NCBI GenBank assembly: GCA_963778025.1
Contig: CAVZTA010000009.1
Span: 310,001 to 374,000 of the forward strand
From: CAVZTA01 sp963778025
GTDB taxonomy: Bacteria > Chloroflexota > Limnocylindria > Limnocylindrales > CSP1-4
Length of the DNA: 64,000 bases
Direction: 5' to 3'
The notes under the pieces are model-generated. The model did no database searches. It was not told the origin of the DNA and worked only from the letters and a program-made list of their open reading frames with translations. A program made the translations under genes and the position numbers. How positions within the stretch are numbered: position 1 is the first letter of the stretch; each line of letters starts with the position of its first letter. Positions 36,437 through 45,659 of the stretch are shown here, in pieces.

Positions 36437-36751
36437 ATGGAACTTGCCTTCACCCTGACACCGGTCGGCTGGTTCATCACGATCGTCGGCGCCGGGCTGT
36501 TCGGCGTGATCGCGCAGCTCGTCGGCGAGGCGCAGTCCAGCTACGAGTGGGCGATCGACGGCCTCGCGGCCTTCATCGGCGCGATCGTGGCCAGTGAGTT
36601 CATCGTGGCGTGGCAGTCGTTCGGGCCCGTGTACGAGGGGCTCGCCCTGGTGCCTGCGCTCATCGGCGGCCTGGCGGTCGGCATCGTCGTCGCCGTCGCG
36701 ACCCGGTACTTCGGCGGCCACAACCCCGGCCATTCGCCGGCGGCCGTCTGA
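36437..36751 (+). CDS. YmgE/GlsB-like small membrane protein
   Basis: A 104-residue protein. ATG 36437 has an excellent AAGGAGGTGG site. It has three membrane segments (GWFITIVGAGLFGVIAQLVG, IDGLAAFIGAIVASEFIVA, LVPALIGGLAVGIVVAVATRYF) and looks like the GlsB/YeaQ/YmgE stress-membrane family. The role is unknown; members are often stress induced. The protein is followed by a strong hairpin. Confidence 0.7.
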   Translation: MELAFTLTPVGWFITIVGAGLFGVIAQLVGEAQSSYEWAIDGLAAFIGAIVASEFIVAWQSFGPVYEGLALVPALIGGLAVGIVVAVATRYFGGHNPGHSPAAV

Positions 36752-36798
36752 CTCGAGGCGAGGGCCGGTGCCCTCTCGGGGCGCCGGCCACGTCGTGC

Positions 36799-36829
36799 GA
36801 TGACCCGCCGTGGTCCACGGCGGGTCATC
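36799..36829. terminator. Perfect 13-bp hairpin
   Basis: GATGACCCGCCGT and ACGGCGGGTCATC pair around a 5-base loop. It ends the YmgE-like transcript and lies 22 bases before the next gene, so it could also sit in that gene's leader. Confidence 0.8.
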
Positions 36830-36850
36830 GCCATCCAAGGAGGGAACCTG

Positions 36851-37777
36851 ATGTCCCGCTCACCCGCAAGGCTCGGCCTCGTCGCGCTCGCGATCGGCGC
36901 GGTCCTGCTGCTCCTTCCCGGCTCGATGCTCGCCGCGGAGCCGTCCCGGAACGACTCGGTCGTGTTCCAGGCGAACGCCGACGTCACCGTCCCCGCCGGC
37001 ACCCAGCGCGACGTGGTGATCGCCATCGATGGCGATGCGGCGGTCGGCGGCCAGGTCGGCACCCTCGTCGTCGTCGACGGCACAGCGACCCTGACCGGCG
37101 CCCATGTCGACACGCTCATCGTCGCCCGCGGCAGCGCCGACGTCGACGCGACGTCCGTCGTCCAGACCGTTCGAACCTTCGACTCCGTCTACCACGCTGC
37201 GCCCGGGGCGACGGTGGGGTCCCATGACACCTTCCAGCCCGAGCTGTTCGCCGCCGCGCTCGCGCCGCTGGCCATCGCCCTGTGGCTGGGCTTCGCGCTG
37301 GCGTACCTCGTGGCCGGGCTCGTGGTGGCCGCCATCGGCGGCCGGCAGCTCCGGCAGGCGGGTGCGTCGTTGACCGGTGAGCCGGCGGCGGTGCTGGTCG
37401 CGGCGGTCGGGCTGCTCGTCGGCTTGCCGGTCTTGTTCGGCCTGCTGATGATCACCGTCGTGGGTATCCCTGTCGGCCTGGCCGGACTGTTGGTCGTGCT
37501 GCCCATGCTCTGGTTCGTGGGATCGGTCGCGGTCGCCGTCCGTATCGGCGACTGGGTGCTGTTCCAGCTGCGCGGGCGAACCGAGGCGTCGCATCCGCTC
37601 GTCGCCGCGACGATCGGCCTGGTCGTGATCGGCATCGTCAGCGTCATCCCGGTCGTCGGCTTCCTGGTCGGCCTCGCCGGGGCCGGCGCAGCGTTCCTCG
37701 TCGCCTGGCGCGCGGCCTTCGGTGGTGGCGCACCCAGGACGACGTCGACTCCGCAGGCAGGTGTCGTAGCTGCCTGA
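36851..37777 (+). CDS. Secreted polymer-forming-like domain fused to four membrane helices
   Basis: A 308-residue protein; ATG 36851 follows AAGGAGGG. A signal peptide (LVALAIGAVLLLLPGSMLAAE) precedes a short beta-helical domain (VTVPAGTQRDVVIAIDGDAAVGGQVGTLVVVDGTATLTGAHVDTLIVARGSADVDAT) that resembles bactofilin-type repeats. About four to five Gly/Val-rich helices follow (AIALWLGFALAYLVAGLVV, AVGLLVGLPVLFGLLMITVVGIPVGLAGLLVVLP, IGLVVIGIVSVIPVVGFLVG). The N-terminal domain is extracytoplasmic, unlike true bactofilins. Function unknown. Confidence 0.75.
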   Translation: MSRSPARLGLVALAIGAVLLLLPGSMLAAEPSRNDSVVFQANADVTVPAGTQRDVVIAIDGDAAVGGQVGTLVVVDGTATLTGAHVDTLIVARGSADVDATSVVQTVRTFDSVYHAAPGATVGSHDTFQPELFAAALAPLAIALWLGFALAYLVAGLVVAAIGGRQLRQAGASLTGEPAAVLVAAVGLLVGLPVLFGLLMITVVGIPVGLAGLLVVLPMLWFVGSVAVAVRIGDWVLFQLRGRTEASHPLVAATIGLVVIGIVSVIPVVGFLVGLAGAGAAFLVAWRAAFGGGAPRTTSTPQAGVVAA

Positions 37778-37785
37778 GCGGCGAT

Positions 37786-37816
37786 GCCCGGGCGCGCGGA
37801 CCTCCGCCGCCCGGGC
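37786..37816. terminator. Hairpin downstream of the polymer-forming-like gene
   Basis: GCCCGGGCG and CGCCCGGGC form a perfect 9-bp stem with a 13-base loop. It lies between this gene and the converging SulP gene. Confidence 0.7.
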
Positions 37817-37871
37817 CGCGCCGTGATCGCCACTTGAAGGCCACCATCCCGAAGCGGCCTCGGGCGCTGGG

Positions 37872-39671
37872 TCAGCGGCCGGTGGCATGCTCCGGGTCGT
37901 CGTCCGGCGGCAGCGGTTCATCCTCCCAGTCGAGCCAGTCCACGTCGGGGTGCGCCGCGAGATACGCCTTCACAGCGCTCCCGATCGTCGGGTGGAAGTG
38001 GTCGGCGCCCAGGCGCCGGTAGATCCCGTAGACGCCGAGCCGGTCCTTGGTCCGACCCTTGAGCTCCGCGAAATGCAGCTCCGTGCCGCGTCGCGCGAGG
38101 TCGGTGATCAGCTCGTCGAGCATGTCCGCAGCCGTGGTATCGATATCCGTGATCGGCTCGGATGCGACCGCGAACCAGCGGGGCTTCGGATCGGCCGCCT
38201 CGACGACCTCGAGGACGTGCTCCCGGAAGAGCTGTGCGTTGGCGAAGAACAGCGGCGCATCCCAGCGGTAGATCGTGAGCCCGGGCACCTGGAGGCCCTC
38301 CGGGTGGCGGCTGAGGTCGTGGTAGCCCTTGTAGTCGCGGACCCGACCGAGGACGGCGTCGTAGGGCTGCCACGCGCGCCGGATGAACACGAGGAGCGAG
38401 AGCCCCACGGCCGCCGCGATGCCCGGCAGCGCGCCGAACAGCACGACGGCCAGGAACGCCGCAACGGCAAGGCCGAGCTCCACCCGCCGCAGCCGCCACA
38501 GGTGGCGGAGTCCGTCGATGTCCGCGAGGCTGATCGCGGCCGAGATCACGACGGCAGCGAGCGCGGTCGTCGGCACGGGCGACAGCAGCCCCGGTACGAC
38601 GAGCAGCAAGAGGCCGATGCAGGCCGCCCCGATCAGCCCGGTCACCTGGGTCTGGGCGCCCGCCTGTTCGGCGACCGGCGTCCGCGTCGATGACCCGCTC
38701 GACGAGAAGCCACTGACCAGCCCGACGGCCACGTTGACGGTCCCGAGCGCGGCCAGCTCGTGATCCGGGTCGACATGCTCGCCGCGACGGACCGCGAACG
38801 CGTGCGAGATCACGCTCGTGTCCGCGAACGAGACGAGGGCGATCGCGACCGCCGTCGGGAACAGCGCCGCGATGTCGGCGACGGACACGGCCGGGACGCC
38901 GATCGGCGGCAGGCCACCGGGGACCGCACCCACCACCGAGATGGTGGCTTCGAGGCCGAAGGCGAGCACGATCGCCGCGCCGACGATCACCGCGAGGAGC
39001 ACGCTCGGGAAGTGCGGCACGACGCGCTTCAGGACCAGGATCAGGGTGAGGCACACGACGCCGATGGCGGTCGCGAGCGGGACGAGCTCGCCATCGGCGA
39101 GACCCGCGGCGAGGCCGGTGAGGCCACTCACCACGTCGTGGGCTTCGACCGAGAATCCCAGCAGCTTCGGCAGCTGGGCGACCAGGATCGTCAGGGCGAT
39201 CCCGTTCATGTAGCCGACCCGGATCGGTCGCGACAGCAGGTCGGTCACGAACCCCATGCGCGCGACCGCGGCACCCAGCGCGAGCGCCCCGGCCATGATC
39301 GACAGCGCGCCGGCCAGTGCGACCGCCCGCTGGTCGTCGCCGGCAGCGAGCGGCACCACGGCCGTCGCGACGAGCGGCAGGAGCGCCGAATCCGGGCCGA
39401 ACACGAGGATCCGCGACGGCCCGATCAGGAAGTACGTGACGAGCGCGCCGACCGTCGCATACAGCCCGGTGACCGCCGGCAGACCCGCCGCCTCCGCATA
39501 GCCGATGCCGACCGGGACCAGCACCGCGGTCAGCGCGAGCCCCGCCACGACATCGTCCCGGCCCTTCGCCAGCGAGTACTCGCGGAGGCGCGCCAGTGTC
39601 GGGAAGGCGTGCCTGACGATCGCCTGCCACGGCGGTCGGCGAGGCTGGTCGGCCTTGATCAGCTCGCCCAC
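37872..39671 (-). CDS. SulP-family anion transporter with STAS domain
   Basis: A 599-residue transporter from GTG 39671 (GAGGGAG upstream). The SulP core is visible: DVVAGLALTAVLVPVGIGYAEAAGLPAVTGLYATVGALVTYFLIGPSRILVFGPDSALLPL and SFADTSVISHAFAVRRGEHVDPDHELAALGTVNVAVGLVSGFSSSGSSTRTPVAEQAGAQTQV. A cytoplasmic STAS domain follows (GLTIYRWDAPLFFANAQLFREHV...DIDTTAADMLDELITDL). Family members move sulfate, bicarbonate or dicarboxylates. The nearby sulfur genes make sulfate plausible but unproven. Confidence 0.92.
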   Translation of the reverse strand: MGELIKADQPRRPPWQAIVRHAFPTLARLREYSLAKGRDDVVAGLALTAVLVPVGIGYAEAAGLPAVTGLYATVGALVTYFLIGPSRILVFGPDSALLPLVATAVVPLAAGDDQRAVALAGALSIMAGALALGAAVARMGFVTDLLSRPIRVGYMNGIALTILVAQLPKLLGFSVEAHDVVSGLTGLAAGLADGELVPLATAIGVVCLTLILVLKRVVPHFPSVLLAVIVGAAIVLAFGLEATISVVGAVPGGLPPIGVPAVSVADIAALFPTAVAIALVSFADTSVISHAFAVRRGEHVDPDHELAALGTVNVAVGLVSGFSSSGSSTRTPVAEQAGAQTQVTGLIGAACIGLLLLVVPGLLSPVPTTALAAVVISAAISLADIDGLRHLWRLRRVELGLAVAAFLAVVLFGALPGIAAAVGLSLLVFIRRAWQPYDAVLGRVRDYKGYHDLSRHPEGLQVPGLTIYRWDAPLFFANAQLFREHVLEVVEAADPKPRWFAVASEPITDIDTTAADMLDELITDLARRGTELHFAELKGRTKDRLGVYGIYRRLGADHFHPTIGSAVKAYLAAHPDVDWLDWEDEPLPPDDDPEHATGR

Positions 39672-39797
39672 CGCTCCCTCGCCTCATCACGTCCCCGGAG
39701 GGCGCGATGATGCCTCATCGATGCCGGCCGGGAGGCGCTCGAGCCTCGTCGTCCCGGGAACGGTGGCGGACCCCACCGCGGCCCGGTCACCGACTCC

Positions 39798-40933
39798 CTA
39801 CGGCGTTGCCGTGCCGACCTCGAAGACGGCCGTCCCGCCGTCGGTCATGGTGATGGTGAGGAGCTTGGTCGTCGCATCGATGGCGTAGCTCTGCGAACGG
39901 CCGAGCGCGTAGACGTAGATGTCCGAGAACGAGCCGGCGGGGCATGCAGCCGCCGTGAACGGCCCGGGGATCATCGTGAGATCACCGGTCGCCAGTGTCG
40001 GATCCGTCGTGGTGTAGGAGCCGGCGACCATGTTGCAGTCCGCGAGGGCGGAGAAGGTCCCGTCCGCCGCGAACGTGAGCAGGTAGCTCGGCCGCTGGGC
40101 CGCCGGGAAGTCGACGTTCCCGGTCGGGTCCTTGAACGTGATCACGGTGGGCTGCCAGGGATTGGCGAGGAGTCCGGTCCCGGGAGCAGCACTCGGGGAC
40201 GGGGGTGCCAGCGTCGGCGTCGCGCTCGGCGCAGCGGTGGCGCTCGGCGAGCGCGTCGGGCCGCGGTCGCTGTCGGCGCAGCGGTGGCGCTCGGCGCCGC
40301 GGTGGCTGTCGGCGCAGCGGTCGCGCTCGGCGCAGCGGTCGCTGTCGGCGCAGCCGTCGCGGATGCGGATGGCTTGCTCGTGGGCGTGGGCGTGGGCGTG
40401 GGCGTGGGCGTGGGCGAGGGTGCGGGCGTCCGCGTCGGCGCCGGTGTGACGGGCGCGGCCGATGGCGCCGGCGTCTGAGCCGGCGGCGCCGCGACGAATC
40501 CGAGGGTCGCTCCACCGGCCAGGCCGAGGCCGATCCCCGTGTCCGTCACGGCGACGCTCTGCGTCGAGGCCAGCGCCCGGAGGTAGATCCCGCTGTACGA
40601 GTCGGGCCCGCAGAACTGGATCAGCAGTGGCGCCGAGAACGCGATCGTGAGCGAGGTCGGTGGCGTGTAGGTCCACGTCCCGAAGACCTGGTTGCAGTCG
40701 CCCCGAGCCAGGAACGACCCGTCCGGGTTGAAGTTCGCGGTGTAGCTCGACTGCTTGTCGGGAGCGACCACGCCCTGGAATGCGGGCGTCTGCTCGGTGA
40801 TCGTCGCAAGGTTCCAGGTCTTCCCGGTGACCGGATCCGGGATCGTCGGGCTCGGCGTCGCGCTGGGCGTCGCTGAACCGCAGGCCGCGGTCAGGAGCGC
40901 TACGGCGAGGAGGGGTAGCAGGCGGTGGCGCAT
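39798..40933 (-). CDS. Lipoprotein with two META domains (one frame break)
   Basis: ATG 40933 has AGGAG upstream. The lipoprotein signal is LLPLLAVALLTAACGSA. The first META (HslJ-like) domain reads GKTWNLATITEQ...YTANFNPDGSFLARGDCNQVFGTWTY...YLRALASTQSVAV. A Pro/Thr/Ala-rich linker follows, encoded by short repeats, where the frame shifts near 40250. The second META domain reads PTVITFKDPTG...YLLTFAADGTFSALADCNMVAGSYTT...IYVYALGRSQSYAI. The D/C-N pattern is conserved in both. META domains occur in heat-shock HslJ and protease-inhibitor-like lipoproteins. Confidence 0.85.
40215..40425 (-). repeat. Ala/Thr/Pro linker repeat in the META lipoprotein
   Basis: On the plus strand, units of about 18 bases (GCTGTCGGCGCAGCGG, GCGCTCGGCGCAGCGG and variants) alternate, then GGGCGT units. 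They encode the ATAAPSATAAPT and TPTPTP linker. The frame break of this gene falls inside the array, where assembly and base calling are least reliable. Confidence 0.8.
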
Positions 40934-41495
40934 CCGGTCGTCTCCTGACTGGGGTTCGGTCGATCGATGCGGACACAGGCCTCGCAGGGTCCAACGGTAG
41001 GCGGCCGTTGGCGCGGGTCGCCGTCCCATTCGGGTGACCAAGCACGTCGTCCTCGGATCTCGAACGGCCCGCCGAGTCGGGCGGCGTTCCGTGACGGGCC
41101 GTCGATCGAGGGTCAGGGCCGGTGATCCAGGGCCGTACATCTCCGTGCTCCCTTCGGTGCGGTGCGACAGGCCGCTGCTGGCCGAGACTCTCGCAGGCCG
41201 GGCGCGGTCAGCGACCGTGCCGGACCGACCGCAGCTCGGGACCGATGCAGTCGCATGCGCGGTCGATGGTCACGGGACGAACGGCACCCATCGAACTGGG
41301 ACCGGGCGCCGCGGTCGGGTCGGATGCGGCGCCGTGTCCCACCGCGGACGGTCCAGGTCGTCCGCCGGGATCGTTCTCAACGCATGCCCCTCCTGGACGA
41401 GCCGGACGGCACTGGGGACTCCGTCGTCGAGGCCCCAAGCTGGGACCGATGCCATGAGCGTCGGCGTTCGACGAGCATCGACAAGGAGGAGCGTG
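40934..41495. other. 560-base region without a recognisable gene
   Basis: Separates the divergent META lipoprotein and GyrI-like genes. One frame is open through much of it (continuous with the GyrI-like gene), but its Arg-rich composition and lack of motifs argue against coding. Short GGGACCG-containing words recur (near 41245, 41300 and 41443). I see no RNA gene and no clear promoter. Confidence 0.5.
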
Positions 41496-41996
41496 ATGCG
41501 AGCGGAGATCGTCGACGGCGCGGGCAGCATGCCCAGGCTTGTCGAGCTGTCTGCACGCCAGACCGCGGTCGTCCATATCCAGGGCACGTCCGCCGACCTA
41601 CCGCGGCTCTTCGCCGAGGCGTTCGAGCTCTCCGCGCGCGCCATCGCGGCGTCCGGAGCCGAGGTCGCAGGCGAGCCCTACGGGCGCTACTTCGAGTTCG
41701 GCGCCCGGATCAGCGCCGAGGCGGGCTTTCCGTTCGTCGGGAAGCTCGAACCGGCCGGACGCGTGTCGCTCTCGACCCTGCCCGGCGGGACCGCGGTCAC
41801 GATCACCCACGTCGGGCCGTACGAGGGACTGGGCGAGACGTGGCAGCGCGGGCAGATGTGGTTGTCGGGACAGGACCTGACGGTCACGGGTGCGCCGTGG
41901 GAGTGCTATCTCACGGGCCCGGATGACCCGGGTCCGCCGGTCACCGAGGTCTTCTGGCCGGTACGCCCGACGACCTCGTCGCCGAGTCTCCGGTGA
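41496..41996 (+). CDS. GyrI-like/AraC effector-binding-type protein
   Basis: A 166-residue protein; ATG 41496 follows AAGGAGG. PRLVELSARQTAVVHIQGTSADLPRLFAEAFELSARAIAASGAEVAGEPYGRYFEF...LPGGTAVTITHVGPYEGLGETW...WECYLTGPDDPGPPVTEVFWPV is the GyrI-like small-molecule-binding fold. It stands alone, without a DNA-binding domain. It overlaps the VIT1-type gene by GTGA. Family members bind varied amphipathic ligands, so the ligand is unknown. Confidence 0.85.
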   Translation: MRAEIVDGAGSMPRLVELSARQTAVVHIQGTSADLPRLFAEAFELSARAIAASGAEVAGEPYGRYFEFGARISAEAGFPFVGKLEPAGRVSLSTLPGGTAVTITHVGPYEGLGETWQRGQMWLSGQDLTVTGAPWECYLTGPDDPGPPVTEVFWPVRPTTSSPSLR

Positions 41997-42769
41997 CGCG
42001 AGGTGCCCCCACGTTCCCGGGCGGACGTCGCGCGATGATCGGTCGCATCGACGTCAGCGAGCGCTCGCTGCCGGACGCGAGCGCGCCGCACGAGACACGG
42101 GCGAACAGCGTCCTTCGACCGATCGTCTTCGGGTCGAATGATGGGCTCGTCTCGAACCTCGCGCTCGTGATGGGCGTCGCGGGCGCTGGAGCGGAGCCGG
42201 GCGTGATCGTGCTGGCAGGCGTCGCGGGGTTGATCGCCGGTGCGTTCAGCATGGGCGTCGGTGAGTACATCTCGGTGCAGAGTCAGCGTGAGCTGCTGGA
42301 CTTCCAGCGTGCGTTCCAGCGCAAGCAGCTGCGGGAGGCCCCCGAGCAGGAGCGCCGCATCCTCGTCCGCAGCTACAGGGATCGTGGCCTGAGCGAGGAT
42401 GCCGCGACCGAGTTCGTGGATGCCATGCTCAAGGACGAGGACCACGCGGCTCGGCTGCTGCTGTTCGAGGAGGTCGGCCTCGACGACCGTTCGATCGGCT
42501 CGCCGCTCCAGGCCGGCATCAGCTCGTTCGTGGCGTTCACGCTGGGCGCCTTCGTGCCGCTCCTGCCGTACCTGCTGATGCAAGGCCAGCCCGCGTTCGT
42601 GGGCAGCATCGTCCTGAGCCTGGTTGCGCTCGCGCTCCTGGGCATCGGCATCGCCCGGCTGACGCGTCGACCCGCCTGGTACGGCGCGACCCGCCAGGTG
42701 GTGCTCGGCGGCGTCGCCGCGGCGGTGACCTACGCCGTAGGCGTGATCGTGGGCGTCGGCGTGGCCTGA
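41993..42769 (+). CDS. VIT1/CCC1-family membrane protein
   Basis: A 258-residue protein taken from GTG 41993, which overlaps the upstream stop; ATG 42035 is an alternative. LRPIVFGSNDGLVSNLALVMGVAGAG and AGLIAGAFSMGVGEYISVQSQRELLDFQ are the VIT1/CCC1 signatures. A Glu-rich cytoplasmic metal-binding segment (EQERRILVRSYRDRGLSEDAATEFVDAMLKDEDHAARLLLFEE) and three more helices follow. Homologues move Fe2+ or Mn2+ in exchange for protons. It may deal with iron or manganese together with the hemerythrin. Confidence 0.9.
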   Translation: MTRGAPTFPGGRRAMIGRIDVSERSLPDASAPHETRANSVLRPIVFGSNDGLVSNLALVMGVAGAGAEPGVIVLAGVAGLIAGAFSMGVGEYISVQSQRELLDFQRAFQRKQLREAPEQERRILVRSYRDRGLSEDAATEFVDAMLKDEDHAARLLLFEEVGLDDRSIGSPLQAGISSFVAFTLGAFVPLLPYLLMQGQPAFVGSIVLSLVALALLGIGIARLTRRPAWYGATRQVVLGGVAAAVTYAVGVIVGVGVA

Positions 42770-42804
42770 GTCACCCTCGGGACCGGCGACCGACCGGCAG
42801 GACC

Positions 42805-42905
42805 AGCTCCTCCGCCCCGACGCACCGCCCGGCGGCGGCTCCGAGCGCCACGGCGACGGCGAGCAGCTCCTCCGCCCCGACCACCGCCCGGTGGTGGCTC
42901 CGACG
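42805..42905. repeat. Two imperfect 41-base copies with hairpin cores
   Basis: AGCTCCTCCGCCCCGAC...GGCTCCGA occurs at 42805 and again at 42865, 60 bases apart. Each copy has a potential stem; the second reads CCACC-GCCC-GGTGG. They lie between the converging VIT1-type and SQR-like genes and may form a terminator pair. Confidence 0.5.
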
Positions 42906-42920
42906 ACCGTCGCGCCGAGG

Positions 42921-44082
42921 TCACACCCGGCCCTTCGGGACCGTGTGCCAGTACGTCTTGTTGAAGACGATCTTGCCCAGATGCCACAGCTGGTTGGGCT
43001 TCGGCGGCCGCGGCGGGTGGTCGTAGTCGAACCGGAGCAGGGTGCCCTTGCCATCGCCGATCTCGAAGAAGCACATCACCTTGCCGAGGTACTCCCCGCG
43101 CTTCGGGTCGGCGATCCGCCCCTCGATCGCGGCGGCGATGCGCTCCGCCACGACGGGCGCCTCGAAGTGCGCGGTGGAGCCGGCCTTCGACAGCGGCAGG
43201 TCGGTGGCGTCGCCGAGCGCGAACACATCCGTTCGGCACCGCCGACCTGGAGCGTCGCGCGGTCGGTCGGAAGCCAGCCTCCAGGAGCGGGTGCGAGACC
43301 TGCGTCGATGAGGAATTGCTGGCCCTTGTGCGGCGGCACGAGGATGCAGGAGGTCATACGGCAGCTCCTCGCCCTCGAGGCTCTGGACGACCTTGCGAGC
43401 GGGATCGATCGCCTCGACGTTGAAGAAGGTGTGGAGCTCGATGCCCTTCTCTTCGAGGATCGGCGTCGCCATCTCCGACACGCTCTCGATCGTGAACGCG
43501 CGCCCGATGGGCGAGCAGAAGTGCAGCTCGGCCCGGTCGCGCAACCCGCGTTCGCGGAGCTCCGCCTCGATGAGGAACGCGACCTCGAGCGGCGCCGGCG
43601 GGCACTTGTAGGGCATACCCGCGATGCCGATGACGATCGTGCCGCCGTCGAACGTGTCGAGCGCCCGGCGAAGTTCGAGGGCCGCCTCGGCCGTGTAGAA
43701 GTGGTGGGCTTCGGTGTCGAAGTGCTCGATCTCCTCGGGGACGATCCGGCATCCGGTCGCCAGCACGAGCTGGTCGTAGGCGAGCCGCTCACCGTCGGTG
43801 AGATGGACCGTTCGCGTCGACCTCGTCGACCCGCTCGACCTCGCCGACGACGAGCGCCACGCGCGGATCGAGCAGGCCACGCTCGGGTCGCGCGAGCTTC
43901 TCGGCACGCTCGCCGCCCAGCGCGAGGTACATGAACCCCGGCTGGTAGACATGCCGGCCGGTCTGGTCCACGACGGTGATCGTCACGTCCCCCGCCTTCA
44001 CGCGCCGACGAAGTCGCTTGACGAGGAGGTTGGCAGTGAGCGTGCCTCCGACACCACCGCCCAGGATCAGGATGCGGGTCAT
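42921..44082 (-). CDS. SQR-like FAD/NAD(P)-binding oxidoreductase (three frame breaks)
   Basis: The N-terminal Rossmann motif ILILGGGVGGTLTANLL is followed by HVYQPGFMYLALGG, LVLATGCRIVPEEIEHFDTEAHHFY, GTIVIGIAGMPYKCPPAPLEVAFLIE and DVFALGDATDLPLSKAGSTAHFEAPVVAERI. These are typical of the type III sulfide:quinone oxidoreductase-like group. Frame changes fall near 43800, 43355 and 43240; reconstructed length is about 385 residues. Cys occurs in KCPPAP and HFCSPIG, but the classical SQR Cys trio is not obvious. It ends the sulfur operon, so it may oxidise a (per)sulfide carried by the TusA/DsrE proteins. Confidence 0.82.
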
Positions 44083-44091
44083 CACTGCACC

Positions 44092-44341
44092 TCAGTGCGT
44101 CTTTTCCACGACGATCTCGTCGAAGCCGTCGCGGGTGTACACGCCGACCAGCCGATGGCCGGCCTTGTCCACCCACTTCGGGATGTCGGTCCGGCTCCCG
44201 CGGTCGGTCGAGTACACGGCCAGGATGGTGCCTGGCTGGGACTCGCGGATGCCGCGGATGAGCTCCATCGAGCGGTCCCGGGCAGAAGCTGCCGCGGGCG
44301 TCGATCGTCCGGGCGACCGGCGGGATGGCGATCTCGGCCAT
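44092..44341 (-). CDS. TusA-family sulfur carrier (one frame break)
   Basis: About 82 residues. IDARGSFCPGP holds the TusA CPxP-type active site (Cys-Pro-Gly-Pro). After a frame change near 44285 it continues MELIRGIRESQPGTILAVYSTDRGSRTDIPKWVDKAGHRLVGVYTRDGFDEIVVEKTH, the complete two-layer TusA fold. TusA proteins carry persulfide sulfur on this Cys. It lies between the SQR-like flavoprotein and the TusA-DsrE2 fusion. Confidence 0.82.
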
Positions 44342-44357
44342 CGCGGACGCCCCTTCC

Positions 44358-45210
44358 TCAGATGAACAGCGAGGCGTCGGCCTCGGTCATGATCTCGATA
44401 GCGGTGGCGGCGCCGGCGGGCTCGCCCATCTCGTCGATGAGGTCCTCGCGCTTCAGTCCGAACATGTCCATCGTCATCTGGCACGGGATGAACTCCACGC
44501 CCATGGCGGTGGCCGCCTCGAGCAGCTCGCGCGGACTCGCGACGTTGTACTTCTTGCGGAGGACGCCCATCATCCAGGGCCCCATCCCCAGGAAGTTCAT
44601 CTTGCTCAGGTGCAGGTGATCGATGCCCGGCCGCTGCATCAGGGTCAGCATCTTCTGCATCCAGTTCTCGCCGATGACGCGCTTCTGATCCTTCACGAAC
44701 GGGAGCAGGCCCCAGAAGGTCACGAAGACCTTGCAGCGCATCGCCGCTCGCAGCGGCGGTCGAGGACAGGATCAGGACGGGCCAGATCTTGTCGAGATCG
44801 CCCGACCAGTCGATGATCACGAGCTCCTTGGTCTTCGTCGCGCCCAGGCGCTCGGCCTCGGGAACGACCTCCGGCGGTGCGTCGGGCAGGCCCTCCACGT
44901 CGGCGATCGCCGCGGCCAGCGGGTCGATGCGGATCGGTGCACCAGGTTCCAGCGTCGTGGTGTCCATGGCTTGCCTCACTTCCGACGCAAGACGAAGCGA
45001 TACGTCGCCGCCGTCGACGGTCTGGTCGATGAGCTCATTGCCGGTCGTGCGCGACCAGGCCGCGAAGTCCTTGACGGACCCGGGGTCGGTGGCGAGGACC
45101 TCGATGAGGCCGCCGGACGGGATCGTCTTGATCGCCTGGGCGGTCCTGACGATCGGCATCGGGCACGCCAGCCCGCGCGCATCGACGGTCTGGACGATCT
45201 GGAGCGTCAT
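44358..45210 (-). CDS. TusA-DsrE2 fusion protein (one frame break)
   Basis: About 284 residues. The N-terminal TusA domain (TVDARGLACPMPIVRTAQAIKTIPSGGLIEVLATDPGSVKDFAAWSRTTGNELI) has the canonical CPMP. A linker follows, then a DsrE2 domain: ELVIIDWSGDLDKIWPVLILSSTAAASG and, after a frame shift near 44745, KVFVTFWGLLPFVK...LHLSKMNFLGMGPWMM...GVEFIPCQMTMDMFGL. The Cys in IPCQM is the DsrE2 sulfur-binding position. Such pairs pass sulfane sulfur in dissimilatory or biosynthetic sulfur trafficking, so fusion suggests direct hand-over. Confidence 0.88.
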
Positions 45211-45224
45211 GGCGCACGTCCTTC

Positions 45225-45641
45225 CTAGATGAACACGACCTGGCCCTCGCCGGCGTTGAGATAGAAGGCGGTGACGCCTTCGACCCCGTCGACGAGCGGG
45301 TCGAGGTCGGCTGGTTCGAGCTGCAGCAGGTCCATGGACAGGGAGCAGGCCTCGATGTCGACGCCGCCCAGCTCCTTGGCCTGGCGGAGGGTGTCGGTCC
45401 AGGTCGCCTGTCCGGCCGCGCGCAGCCCGTCGACCGCGGCGCGCCCTTCGGCGCCCGCCTCGGGCGCAAGCCCGTGATCACGTTCGATCCGGTCGGCGCG
45501 GAATGCGTCGAGCGCCCAGTACTGCAGGAACAGGTTCACGGGCTTGCCGAGCGCGGCGGCGCCGGCGGTGAGCACCGCGGCGGCCTGCAACTTGTCGTCG
45601 GTGCCCGAGAAGAGCACCAGGTTCAGGGGCTGTTCGTCCAT
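45225..45641 (-). CDS. DsrE-family protein
   Basis: A 138-residue protein; ATG 45641 (a GTG directly before it is also possible). LNLVLFSGTDDKLQAAAVLTAGAAALGKPVNLFLQYWAL and KELGGVDIEACSLSMDLLQLEPADLDPLVDGVEGVTAFYLNAGEGQVVFI match the DsrE/peroxiredoxin-like fold. The Cys in EACSLSM is at the sulfur-accepting position. It is the first structural gene behind the ArsR-type regulator and precedes the TusA-DsrE2 fusion by 14 bases. Confidence 0.88.
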   Translation of the reverse strand: MDEQPLNLVLFSGTDDKLQAAAVLTAGAAALGKPVNLFLQYWALDAFRADRIERDHGLAPEAGAEGRAAVDGLRAAGQATWTDTLRQAKELGGVDIEACSLSMDLLQLEPADLDPLVDGVEGVTAFYLNAGEGQVVFI

Positions 45642-45659
45642 CACGCTTACCTCGATGTG

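Noticed and set aside
41034..41495. N-terminal extension of the GyrI-like gene through the 560-base gap
   Set aside because: The frame is open but Arg/Ser/Thr-rich without family similarity; ATG 41496 has a strong AAGGAGG and matches the family start.
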